A DNA stretch of 5,766 nucleotides from NCBI GenBank assembly GCA_020528935.1, contig JAJDFU010000109.1, positions 1 through 5,766 of the forward strand, in the 5' to 3' direction. Positions 1 to 5,387 of the stretch are shown one piece after another; position 1 is the first letter of the stretch, and the number at the start of each line of letters is the position of its first letter. A model generated the notes under the pieces. It saw nothing but the letters and a program-made list of their open reading frames with translations. It was not told the origin of the DNA and did no database searches. Position numbers and translations under genes: made by a program. Source of the DNA: Saprospiraceae bacterium (GTDB lineage: Bacteria > Bacteroidota > Bacteroidia > Chitinophagales > Saprospiraceae).

Positions 1-54
1 CGGAATGCATTCTGGCCGGGTTTTTTTCTTTGTGCGGGGCGTATGGCTCATCAT
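1..54 (-). CDS. rplE: 50S ribosomal protein L5, N-terminal fragment (cut by the window edge)
   Basis: Eighteen codons are visible from the ATG at 54-52, reading MMSHTPRTKKKTRPECIP, and the frame is open to the window edge. L5 binds 5S rRNA and helps form the central protuberance of the 50S subunit. The identification rests on position (immediately after rplX in the spc gene order) and on a loose match to the usual L5 start pattern of Pro-Arg followed by a Lys-rich run, then an acidic residue and Ile-Pro. Two ATGs stand in tandem, so the start may be at 54 or 51. The gap to the rplX stop is 8 nt. No Shine-Dalgarno sequence is seen just upstream. The fragment is too short to prove the family from sequence alone. 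Confidence 0.8.
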   Translation of the reverse strand, partial: MMSHTPRTKKKTRPECIP

Positions 55-62
55 CTGGTAAT

Positions 63-410
63 TTATCCAGTGGGTTTGGAATAGCGCACCAGCTTGCCGT
101 CGTCGTCCAGTTTGCGTCCTACGCGGGTGGGCTCACCGGTCTTGGGATCCACCAGCATCAGGTTGGAGAGGTGGATGGGCGCCGGCACTTCCACGATACC
201 GCCCGGATTGTCCTGGTCGGGTTTGGTGTGCTTTTTAACCATGTTGACCCCATCCACGATGGCGCGGTTCTTTTCCGGGAAAACCTCGAGGACCTCCCTC
301 GACCGCTCGCGATCCTTGTAGGCGCCGGCAATGACGACGACCTGATCGCCCTTCTTGATCTTGAGTTTGGGCCTGAATCGCTTTTGCTGTGCTTTATGTT
401 TCTTTTTCAT
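63..410 (-). CDS. rplX: 50S ribosomal protein L24
   Basis: A 115-residue protein, complete from ATG at 410 to TAA at 65-63. L24 is an assembly-initiator protein that binds the 5' domain of 23S rRNA and sits near the tunnel exit. Residues 15-30 (KIKKGDQVVVIAGAYK) open the KOW domain, and the second strand reads EVFPEKNRAIVDGVNMVKKHTKP (about 42-64). The lineage-typical C-terminal part follows, with APIHLSNLML (77-86) and a tail ending GKLVRYSKPTG. The KOW turn is odd: residues 30-39 (YKDRERSREV) lack the usual glycines and seem about two residues longer than the common GNDKGKxGxV form. A weak AGGA lies 3 nt before the start. It follows rplN by 27 nt. Confidence 0.98.
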   Translation of the reverse strand: MKKKHKAQQKRFRPKLKIKKGDQVVVIAGAYKDRERSREVLEVFPEKNRAIVDGVNMVKKHTKPDQDNPGGIVEVPAPIHLSNLMLVDPKTGEPTRVGRKLDDDGKLVRYSKPTG

Positions 411-437
411 GCTTCCTGGATTTAGCGTGAACGCGCA

Positions 438-803
438 TTAAAGGACCTCGGGAGCCAGGGAAACGATGCGCATGTAATCGCGCTCGCGCAATTCGCGGGC
501 CACCGGACCGAAGATTCGGGTGCCGCGGGGCTCATCGGCATTGTTGAGCAACACGCAGGCATTGTCGTCAAAGCGTATGTAGGAACCGTCCCGCCGGCGG
601 ATCTCCTTTTTCGTACGCACGATCACAGCCTTGGATACCGTGCCCTTGCGGATGCCGCCCGGCGTGGCGTACTTCACGGATACGACGATCTGATCGCCTA
701 TCGAAGCATAGCGGCGCTTCGACCCACCCAGCACGCGGATGCACTGCACCTCCTTGGCACCGCTGTTGTCCGCTACGCGCAATCTGCTTTCTTGTTGGAT
801 CAT
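438..803 (-). CDS. rplN: 50S ribosomal protein L14
   Basis: A 121-residue protein, close to the usual bacterial length of 122. L14 binds 23S rRNA at the subunit interface and contacts 16S rRNA in intersubunit bridges; L19 is its neighbour on the 50S. It starts MIQQESRLRVADNSGAKEVQ, the classic L14 N-terminus. The family signature region is at about 59-86, with the Asp-Gly at 72-73, Phe78, Asn81 and the VLL at 84-86. The segment PRGTRIFGPVARELR (92-106) is also highly conserved. It is the first gene of the spc part. No Shine-Dalgarno is present, and the upstream stretch contains an A run (ATAAAAAGCC), as is common in Bacteroidota. The 61-nt gap before it carries a GC-only inverted repeat, listed separately. 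Confidence 0.99.
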   Translation of the reverse strand: MIQQESRLRVADNSGAKEVQCIRVLGGSKRRYASIGDQIVVSVKYATPGGIRKGTVSKAVIVRTKKEIRRRDGSYIRFDDNACVLLNNADEPRGTRIFGPVARELRERDYMRIVSLAPEVL

Positions 804-825
804 GGCTCTTGGCTTTTTATGGGCG

Positions 826-840
826 GCCGGCCCGGCCGGC
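826..840 (-). other. GC-only inverted repeat in the rpsQ-rplN gap
   Basis: Two copies of the self-complementary hexamer GCCGGC (826-831 and 835-840) are separated by 3 nt, so the mRNA could form a 6-bp stem of G-C pairs with a 3-nt loop. It lies 22 nt before the rplN start. No U run follows, so this is not a rho-independent terminator. It sits at the junction between the S10 and spc halves of the cluster, where many bacteria have a transcription boundary. Whether it acts as a pause, processing or translational element is unknown, and in GC-rich DNA it could be chance. Confidence 0.35.
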
Positions 841-864
841 GCCGCAGATCAATTGCTCTTTCGC

Positions 865-1122
865 TTACTTGGCGCGTTCCAGGATCTCGACCAGTCGCCA
901 GCGTTTGTTCTTGCTCAGCGGCCGGGTCTCCATGATGCGCACTTTATCGCCCACGTTGCAATCGTTGTTCTCGTCGTGGGCCATGAATTTTCTGGACTTC
1001 TTCACGAACTTTCCGTAGATGGGGTGGCGCAGCCGGCGGACGACACTCACCGATATGGTCTTGTCCATGCTGTTGCTGGTCACCAGCCCGATCCGGGTCT
1101 TTCTGAGATTTCGTTCTTCCAT
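865..1122 (-). CDS. rpsQ: 30S ribosomal protein S17
   Basis: An 85-residue OB-fold protein that binds 16S rRNA (5' and central domains) and helps early 30S assembly. It starts MEERNLRKTRIGLVTSNSMD, followed by KTISVSVVRR, the typical S17 opening. The signature strand VGDKVRIMETRPLSKNKRWR spans 57-76. The reading frame stays open upstream to an ATG at 1212, but those extra 30 residues do not resemble S17 and would overlap the end of rpmC. The start at 1122 gives the family's usual length and has an AAAGG 7 nt upstream. It follows rpmC by 46 nt, a gap that holds a good hairpin. Confidence 0.98.
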   Translation of the reverse strand: MEERNLRKTRIGLVTSNSMDKTISVSVVRRLRHPIYGKFVKKSRKFMAHDENNDCNVGDKVRIMETRPLSKNKRWRLVEILERAK

Positions 1123-1129
1123 GTCTTTG

Positions 1130-1134
1130 CCTTT
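1130..1134 (-). promoter_or_regulatory. Shine-Dalgarno-like AAAGG supporting the rpsQ start
   Basis: On the minus strand AAAGG lies 7 nt before the ATG at 1122, a good spacing for ribosome binding. It supports the short 85-residue form of S17 over the longer frame beginning at 1212. Such a site is scarce among the other starts in this window. Confidence 0.5.
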
Positions 1135-1139
1135 GCTGT

Positions 1140-1161
1140 GCGGACAGCACTGCTGATCCGC
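1140..1161 (-). other. Hairpin in the rpmC-rpsQ gap
   Basis: The mRNA reads GCGGA, a bulged U, CAGC, loop AGU, GCUG, UCCGC. This gives nine Watson-Crick pairs with a 3-nt loop and one bulge, filling about half of the 46-nt gap. Its 3' foot is 5 nt upstream of the AAAGG before rpsQ. No U run follows, so it does not look like a terminator. It could limit translational coupling, mark a processing site or protect a 3' end. The structure is read directly from the sequence; the role is inference. Confidence 0.5.
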
Positions 1162-1168
1162 TGTATAT

Positions 1169-1432
1169 CTATTTTTTGGCGCGACGGCGTTGGCGAATGC
1201 GCGCGCGGCCATTCAATTCGTCGGCCGTGGCCTGAGCCAGCTCGCGCCGGCGGATCTCCGTTTTCAGGCGCGCAATATCCCGCCGGATCTCGCGCAGGCT
1301 GATGGGGTTGTCCAGGCCGCGGATCGCGTGATCGAATTTCAGCTTTTGGTATTGGGCTTCGGTCTCAGCCAACTCGGCCTTCAGATCCGCATCGGGATAT
1401 TCCTGAAGCTCCAGGTATTTTTTTGTAGCCAT
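1169..1432 (-). CDS. rpmC: 50S ribosomal protein L29
   Basis: An 87-residue, mostly helical protein that binds 23S rRNA near the tunnel exit beside L23, where it helps form the docking platform for nascent-chain factors. The L29 core is visible as LKAELAETEAQYQKLKFDHA (17-36), then LDNPISLREIRRDIARLKTE (40-59). The usual family length is about 60-70 residues. This copy is longer through roughly seven extra residues at the front and a basic tail (about 67-87) ending RARIRQRRRAKK. The ATG at 1432 is the only sensible start. It ends in TAG and follows rplP by 21 nt. No Shine-Dalgarno is evident. Confidence 0.96.
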   Translation of the reverse strand: MATKKYLELQEYPDADLKAELAETEAQYQKLKFDHAIRGLDNPISLREIRRDIARLKTEIRRRELAQATADELNGRARIRQRRRAKK

Positions 1433-1453
1433 GATCTTGCAGTCGTTTGCGAA

Positions 1454-1873
1454 TTACGATTGAACGTCCGGGCGCGCCACCGTTTTAGTGTGCACCGGCA
1501 ATTTCTGCGCAGCCAGCCGAAGCGCTTCGGCAGCGGTTTCGTAGGACACGCCGTCCACTTCAAACAACACCCGTCCGGGCTTGACAACGGCTACCCAGTG
1601 ATCCAGGGCCCCCTTGCCCTTACCCATGCGCACCTCCTGGGGCTTGGCCGTAATGGGCTTATCCGGGAAGATCCGGATCCAGACCTTTCCTTCCCGCTTC
1701 ATGTAGCGGGTCATGGCAATACGGGCGGCCTCGATCTGCCTGTTGGTGATGCGGCCGCCGGTAGTCGCTTTGAGCCCGTAGGACCCGAAGGAAACTTTGC
1801 TGCCTTTCCAGGCCAGCCCTTTGGCCCGGCCCTTTTGCTGCTTGCGGTACTTTGTCCGTTTTGGCTGTAGCAT
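1454..1873 (-). CDS. rplP: 50S ribosomal protein L16
   Basis: A 139-residue protein, near the usual 136-145. L16 lies close to the A-site tRNA elbow and the peptidyl transferase region, and organises 23S rRNA late in 50S assembly. It starts MLQPKRTKYRKQQKGRAKGL, the standard L16 N-terminus. TGGRITNRQIEAARIAMTRY is at 38-57, and VRMGKGKG at 81-88 is the conserved loop that reaches toward the tRNA. Arg82 corresponds to E. coli Arg81, which is hydroxylated there. The frame is open upstream to 1918, but those 15 residues are not L16-like, so the ATG at 1873 is chosen. It follows rpsC after 81 nt, the longest gap in the window, which contains a possible promoter. Confidence 0.99.
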   Translation of the reverse strand: MLQPKRTKYRKQQKGRAKGLAWKGSKVSFGSYGLKATTGGRITNRQIEAARIAMTRYMKREGKVWIRIFPDKPITAKPQEVRMGKGKGALDHWVAVVKPGRVLFEVDGVSYETAAEALRLAAQKLPVHTKTVARPDVQS

Positions 1874-1910
1874 GATGTAAGATTTATGCAGTGGGAGCCA
1901 TCCGCCCCCT

Positions 1911-1920
1911 TTTTGCAAAA
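1911..1920. other. Perfect 10-bp palindrome TTTTGCAAAA in the rpsC-rplP gap
   Basis: TTTTGCAAAA is identical on both strands and lies just downstream of the TACCTTTG motif, about where transcription would begin if that motif is a promoter. A palindrome there could bind a dimeric regulator, or simply be an AT-rich patch in otherwise GC-rich DNA. There is no direct evidence of function. Confidence 0.25.
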
Positions 1921-1926
1921 GTTCGG

Positions 1927-1934
1927 CAAAGGTA
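1927..1934 (-). promoter_or_regulatory. Possible internal promoter, Bacteroidota-type -7 element, for rplP onward
   Basis: The minus strand reads TACCTTTG, a full match to the Bacteroidota primary sigma factor -7 consensus TAnnTTTG. Transcription would start a few bases downstream, leaving an untranslated leader of roughly 45-50 nt before rplP. I see no TTTG at the expected -33 position; that region overlaps the end of rpsC (CGCTAGCA). I found no other TAnnTTTG in the gaps of this window. The element sits in the longest gap of the cluster, which favours a function, but half a promoter consensus can occur by chance. Confidence 0.35.
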
Positions 1935-1954
1935 CGATGAAATACCCGCTTTTG

Positions 1955-2677
1955 CTAGCGGCGCCGGGAATTTCTGCCCCCACCGCGGCGACCGCCGCGA
2001 CCGCCCTTGCCGTCCTTCTTTTGGACGCCTACGTGGGGCGAGAGGTCTCGTTTTCCCAGCACTTCCCCTTTGCAGATCCATACCTTGATTCCGATCTTCC
2101 CGTACACCGTCTGTGCCTCCTTGAGCGCGTAGTCGATGTCGGCGCGGAAGGTGTGCAAGGGGGTGCGCCCCTCCTTGTATTCTTCCTTGCGCGCCATATC
2201 GGCGCCGTTGAGGCGGCCGGCAATGCGCACTTTGATGCCTTCGGCTCCGGCGCGCATGGTGCTCTGGACAGCCATCTTGATGGCGCGGCGATAGTTAATG
2301 CGCGCTTCGAGCTGCTTGGCTATCGACTCGGCCACGATGGCGGCGTCCAGTTCGGGTTTGCGGATCTCCAGGATATTGATTTGCACATCCTTACCGGTAA
2401 GCTTCTTGAGCTCCTCGCGAATGCGGTCTACTTCCGAACCGCCCTTCCCGATGATGATGCCGGGGCGGGAGGTGTGGATGGTGACGGTGATGCGCTTGAG
2501 GGTGCGCTCAATGATGATGCGCGCAATGCCCCCCTTCTGAATGCGGGCATTCAGATAGTTGCGGATCTTTTCGTCCTCTACCACTTTGTCGCTGAAGTCT
2601 TTATCAGCAAACCAGTTGGAGTCCCAGCCGCGGATGATACCTAAGCGATTACCGATTGGATTTGTCTTCTGACCCAT
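1955..2677 (-). CDS. rpsC: 30S ribosomal protein S3
   Basis: A 240-residue protein of the 30S head at the mRNA entry tunnel, where S3, S4 and S5 contribute to mRNA helicase activity. It opens MGQKTNPIGNRLGIIRGWDS, followed by NWFADK, a Bacteroidota-like start. The type II KH domain carries GIIIGKGG at 73-80. The C-terminal S3 domain follows (about 120-210), with AEGIKVRIAGRLNGADMARK (144-163) and GRTPLHTFRADIDYAL (170-185). The end (221-240) is a flexible Gly/Arg-rich tail, GKGGRGGRRGGGRNSRRR. It ends in TAG and follows rplV by 31 nt. The long frames on the opposite strand here are shadows of its codon composition. Confidence 0.99.
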   Translation of the reverse strand: MGQKTNPIGNRLGIIRGWDSNWFADKDFSDKVVEDEKIRNYLNARIQKGGIARIIIERTLKRITVTIHTSRPGIIIGKGGSEVDRIREELKKLTGKDVQINILEIRKPELDAAIVAESIAKQLEARINYRRAIKMAVQSTMRAGAEGIKVRIAGRLNGADMARKEEYKEGRTPLHTFRADIDYALKEAQTVYGKIGIKVWICKGEVLGKRDLSPHVGVQKKDGKGGRGGRRGGGRNSRRR

Positions 2678-2708
2678 ACCTTACTTCTGGTGATAGTGAT
2701 TAATTGCG

Positions 2709-3131
2709 TTATTCTTCGGTGTTCTCCTCTACGGCGATGTCTTCCACTTCTACGGCATCCTCGGCACCGGCGTCGTCCGGCAGGGGCACCCGGTTCTCCA
2801 CTACAATGGTCACGTGGTTGGAGTGCTTGCGAATGGGATGCGCCCGGCCGTGCGGGGCCGGACGAAAGCGCTTGAGCTTGAAGCCCTCATCGCTGAAGAT
2901 GGTCTTGATGTACAAGTCGTAGTCATCGGCGCTCTCCACGCCGCCGAGCTTGTACTCCCAGTTGGCAATGGCCGACAAGAGGGCTTTCTCCAGCCAGCTT
3001 GCTGCCTCTTTCTTGGTGTAGCGCAGGATGTCCAGTGCATCTTCCACACTTTCGCCGCGGATCGTGTCCACCACCAGCCGCATCTTGCGGGCCGACATCG
3101 GGATATTTCGGAGTTTCGCTACTGCTTCCAT
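2709..3131 (-). CDS. rplV: 50S ribosomal protein L22 with an acidic C-terminal tail
   Basis: A 140-residue protein; the E. coli protein is 110. L22 binds all domains of 23S rRNA and its long beta-hairpin lines the exit tunnel, narrowing it together with L4. The N-terminus (MEAVAKLRNIPMSARKMRLV, then VDTIRG) is typical. The hairpin lies at about 80-100 with DEGFKLKRFRPAPHGRAHPI; LKR at 86-88 corresponds to the MKR of E. coli whose loss gives macrolide resistance, so the tunnel tip looks intact. The core ends near HVTIVVENR (106-114). Residues 118-140 then form a strongly acidic tail with eleven Asp/Glu and no Lys or Arg. It follows rpsS by 38 nt. Confidence 0.99.
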   Translation of the reverse strand: MEAVAKLRNIPMSARKMRLVVDTIRGESVEDALDILRYTKKEAASWLEKALLSAIANWEYKLGGVESADDYDLYIKTIFSDEGFKLKRFRPAPHGRAHPIRKHSNHVTIVVENRVPLPDDAGAEDAVEVEDIAVEENTEE

Positions 3132-3169
3132 GTGCTTCGTGTTCAGTTTAGGGGTGCCAACTCGGGCAT

Positions 3170-3442
3170 CTACATTTTCTTGCGGTTACCGGCATGGCCT
3201 TTGAAGGTGCGCGTGGGCGCAAACTCTCCCAGTTTGTGGCCTACCATATTTTCCGTGATGAAGACCGGCACGAAGGTTTTTCCGTTGTGCACGGCAATGG
3301 TCTCGCCCACCATATCGGGAACGACCATGGAGGAGCGCGACCAGGTTTTGATCACGGTTTTCTTCTTGGACTCCTTCGCCGCAAGCACTTTGTCCATGAG
3401 CTTGTGAAAAACGTAGGGGCCTTTTTTGATGGATCTTGCCAT
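3170..3442 (-). CDS. rpsS: 30S ribosomal protein S19
   Basis: A 90-residue protein of the 30S head that pairs with S13, contacts the A-site tRNA region and takes part in bridges to the 50S central protuberance. It starts MARSIKKGPYVFHKLMDKVL. The family signature is complete at 53-77, running from NGKTFVPVFITENMVGHKLG to EFAPT. The end, FKGHAGNRKKM, is typical. Length matches the usual 87-93. It ends in TAG and lies 63 nt after rplB's stop in gene order (rplB is upstream). The start has an AAAGGA 8 nt upstream, one of the better ribosome-binding sites in the window. Confidence 0.99.
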   Translation of the reverse strand: MARSIKKGPYVFHKLMDKVLAAKESKKKTVIKTWSRSSMVVPDMVGETIAVHNGKTFVPVFITENMVGHKLGEFAPTRTFKGHAGNRKKM

Positions 3443-3450
3443 AAGTCCTG

Positions 3451-3456
3451 TCCTTT
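3451..3456 (-). promoter_or_regulatory. Shine-Dalgarno-like AAAGGA before rpsS
   Basis: On the minus strand AAAGGA lies 8 nt before the ATG at 3442, followed by a second AGGA closer to the start. This is notable because most starts here have no such site. It lies in the 63-nt rplB-rpsS gap together with a weak inverted repeat, CAGCG at 3463-3467 and CGCTG at 3476-3480. Confidence 0.45.
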
Positions 3457-3505
3457 GATGGGCAGCGGTCCAGATCGCTGTGGCCGGATGCCCGTTGAGT
3501 GTGCT

Positions 3506-4339
3506 CTATTTATTGCGCGTTTTGCGACGCGAAATGATCATTTTGTTGCTGGCCTTCTTGGCCTTGCGGGTTTTGGCGCCTTTGGCCGCCAGGCCCTTGC
3601 GCGAACGCGGGTGCCCGCCCGAGGCGCGGCCTTCGCCCCCGCCCATGGGGTGATCTACCGGGTTCATGGCTACGCCGCGCGTGCGGGGCCGACGCCCCAG
3701 CCAGCGCTTGCGGCCGGCTTTTCCGAGCACCCGAAGGGCGTGATCGGGATTGGAAGTGCTACCGATGGTGGCTTTGCAGGTTTGCAATACCCGGCGCACC
3801 TCACCGGAAGGCAGCTTGATGATGGCGTATTTGCCTTCGCGGCCCACCAGAATGGCATACGTGCCGGCAGCCCGGGCCATGGAAGCCCCACGGCCGGGGT
3901 GCAGCTCGATGGCGTGAATGGTGGTCCCCATGGGAATGTCGCTCAGGTACATGGCATGGCCGGTATTGGGCGTAGCCGTCTTTCCGGAGGCGATCTCGTC
4001 ACCGACCTGCAGCCCCTGCGGAGCAATGATGTAGCGCTTTTCGCCATCGGTGTATTCCACCAGGGCAATGAAGGCCGAGCGGTTGGGATCGTATTCGATG
4101 GCCTGTACCGTGGCGGCCATGTCTTCCTTGTCCCGCTTGAAGTCGATGATGCGGTAGCGGCGCTTGTGCCCACCTCCGCGGTAGCGCACCGTGCGGTGAC
4201 CTTCGGCATTGCGGCCGCCGCTCTTCTTGAGCGGCGCGAGCAGGCTTTTCTCCGGCTTGCTTTTCGTGAGCTCGTCGAAGGTATTCCCTTGCCGGTAGCG
4301 GCTGCCCGGGGTAACCGGATTGAATTTCTTAATTGCCAT
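3506..4339 (-). CDS. rplB: 50S ribosomal protein L2
   Basis: A 277-residue protein, the usual size (about 273-280). L2 is a primary 23S rRNA binder needed for subunit association, tRNA binding and peptidyl transferase activity. Visible in order are the N-terminal RNA-binding region with RYRGGGHKRRYRIIDFKRDK (52-71), the OB-fold and SH3-like core (about 80-200) with ASMARAAGTYA (152-162), and the C-terminal motif AMNPVDHPMGGGEGRASGGH (224-243). His230 corresponds to E. coli His229, important for peptide bond formation. Met232 replaces the second His of many other phyla and fits Bacteroidota. The basic tail ends RRKTRNK. Stop is TAG. It follows rplW by 59 nt. The ATG at 4339 (MAIKKFNPVTPGSR) is clearly the start. 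Confidence 0.99.
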   Translation of the reverse strand: MAIKKFNPVTPGSRYRQGNTFDELTKSKPEKSLLAPLKKSGGRNAEGHRTVRYRGGGHKRRYRIIDFKRDKEDMAATVQAIEYDPNRSAFIALVEYTDGEKRYIIAPQGLQVGDEIASGKTATPNTGHAMYLSDIPMGTTIHAIELHPGRGASMARAAGTYAILVGREGKYAIIKLPSGEVRRVLQTCKATIGSTSNPDHALRVLGKAGRKRWLGRRPRTRGVAMNPVDHPMGGGEGRASGGHPRSRKGLAAKGAKTRKAKKASNKMIISRRKTRNK

Positions 4340-4398
4340 CGTATCTCGTTTTCGCTCGCAGCCCGGTACTCCGTCCGAACTGCACCTCTTTTTAATGT

Positions 4399-4695
4399 TT
4401 ACAGATCACCGAAGAAATCGATCTCCTCACCCTCGGCCAGGGTGACGACCGCTTTCTTGTAGGCCGGCTTCCGACCGCGCAGCAGGCCCGAACGCGTATT
4501 GCGGGTCATGGCCTTGGCGGGCATGATCATGGTATTCACCCGCTCTACGTTGACGCTGTACATGTCCTCTACGGCCTTCTTGATCTCGATCTTGTTGGCC
4601 TTTTGATCCACCACGAAGGTGTATTTTCCCAGCTCTTCGGAGAGGTACTCCGTTTTCTCCGTAATGAGCGGTTTGATTAAGATGGTTCGTGCCAT
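4399..4695 (-). CDS. rplW: 50S ribosomal protein L23
   Basis: A 98-residue protein at the tunnel exit, the docking site for trigger factor and the signal recognition particle. It starts MARTILIKPLITEKTEYLSE; Glu13 in the TEK triplet corresponds to E. coli Glu18, the main trigger factor contact. KANKIEIKKAVEDMYSVNVE (32-51) is the conserved helix region, followed by the rRNA-binding loop with RNTRSGLLRGRKPAYKKAVV (65-84). It ends TLAEGEEIDFFGDL, similar to Bacteroidota L23. Length is normal (95-100). Only 6 nt separate it from rplD upstream, the tightest junction between two complete genes here, so translational coupling is likely. Confidence 0.99.
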   Translation of the reverse strand: MARTILIKPLITEKTEYLSEELGKYTFVVDQKANKIEIKKAVEDMYSVNVERVNTMIMPAKAMTRNTRSGLLRGRKPAYKKAVVTLAEGEEIDFFGDL

Positions 4696-4701
4696 GATAC
4701 G

Positions 4702-5349
4702 CTATTCAGTACTGACGAATCCGTTTACAAATGTCTCTTTCACTTTGTCCAGTGCGCTCTCTGCAAACACCAGGGTGTCGGCGTTGAGGATGTCGTACAC
4801 GCTCAGGTCACCGGCCCGCAGCACGTGCGCATTGGGAATATTGCGGCTGGAGAGGAAGAGCTCGCGCTCCGTCTCCGGCGTTACCAGGATGGACTTCTTG
4901 GCTTCGAGCTCCAGGCTGCGAAGCATGTCCATATAGGCTTTCGTCCGCGGGGCGTCGAAGGAAAAGTCCTCGATCACCAGGATCTCGCCGGCCTGGGCTT
5001 TGGCACTCAGGGCAGAGGCCCGGGCCAGCCGCTTCACTTTCTTGTTGAGCCGCAGCGAGTAGGTGCGGGGCCGTGGGCCAAACACGCGACCGCCGCCGCG
5101 GAAGATCGGGTTTTTGATGTCCCCCTTGCGGGAGCCGCCCGTACCTTTCTGGCGGTGCAGCTTGCGCGTGGAGCCGGCTACTTCGCCCCGCTCCTTGGCC
5201 TTGTGGGTGCCCTGGCGCTGATTGGCCAGGTATTGTTTAACGGCCAGATACACGGCGTGTTCGTTGGGCTCCACCCCAAAGGCCTCCTGGGGGAGGTCCG
5301 CCTGGCGTCCCGTTTTTTCGCCCTGAATGGTTACGACATCGACTTTCAT
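4702..5349 (-). CDS. rplD: 50S ribosomal protein L4
   Basis: A 215-residue protein, close to the usual 200-215. L4 binds 23S rRNA domain I, and its extended loop reaches into the exit tunnel opposite L22. In E. coli it also represses its own operon through the S10 leader; any such leader would lie outside this window, and no evidence for it is visible. It starts MKVDVVTIQGEKTGRQADLP. The tunnel loop is at about 57-97 with STRKLHRQKGTGGSRKGDIK (60-79), NPIFRGGG and RVFGPRPRTYS. The QKGTGG form rather than QKGTGRA fits Bacteroidota. The globular C-terminal domain follows (about 100-210), ending FVNGFVSTE. It follows rplC by 38 nt. No Shine-Dalgarno; the upstream stretch is A-rich (AAAAAGCAATAAGCG). 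Confidence 0.99.
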   Translation of the reverse strand: MKVDVVTIQGEKTGRQADLPQEAFGVEPNEHAVYLAVKQYLANQRQGTHKAKERGEVAGSTRKLHRQKGTGGSRKGDIKNPIFRGGGRVFGPRPRTYSLRLNKKVKRLARASALSAKAQAGEILVIEDFSFDAPRTKAYMDMLRSLELEAKKSILVTPETERELFLSSRNIPNAHVLRAGDLSVYDILNADTLVFAESALDKVKETFVNGFVSTE

Positions 5350-5387
5350 CGCTTATTGCTTTTTCAGGCAAGCGCGGAGCTGCCCGT

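Noticed and set aside
592..606. Fifteen-base exact repeat CGCCGGCGGATCTCC, also at 1245-1259
   Set aside because: Both copies encode EIRRR in rplN and rpmC with the same codons; coincidence of sequence and codon choice rather than a repeat element.
1123..1212. N-terminal extension of S17 to an upstream ATG at 1212
   Set aside because: It would overlap the end of rpmC, run through the hairpin and add 30 residues unlike any S17. The start at 1122 gives the normal length and has AAAGG in front.
1874..1918. N-terminal extension of L16 to an ATG at 1918
   Set aside because: The 15 extra residues (MQKGGGWLPLHKSYI) are not L16-like, while MLQPKRTKYRK at 1873 is the classic start.
1886..2644. A 252-codon open frame on the plus strand opposite rpsC
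   Set aside because: It mirrors the S3 codons and has no independent support; S3 is certain on the minus strand.
3143..3169. Tiny frame MPELAPLN starting directly after the rpsS stop
   Set aside because: Eight codons with no ribosome-binding site; easily chance and not in a known leader peptide position.
3194..4462. A 422-codon open frame on the plus strand, antisense to rpsS, rplB and part of rplW
   Set aside because: It runs opposite three clear ribosomal protein genes, and its translation shows no recognisable domain. Long antisense frames are expected in GC-rich coding DNA with few TA-rich stops.
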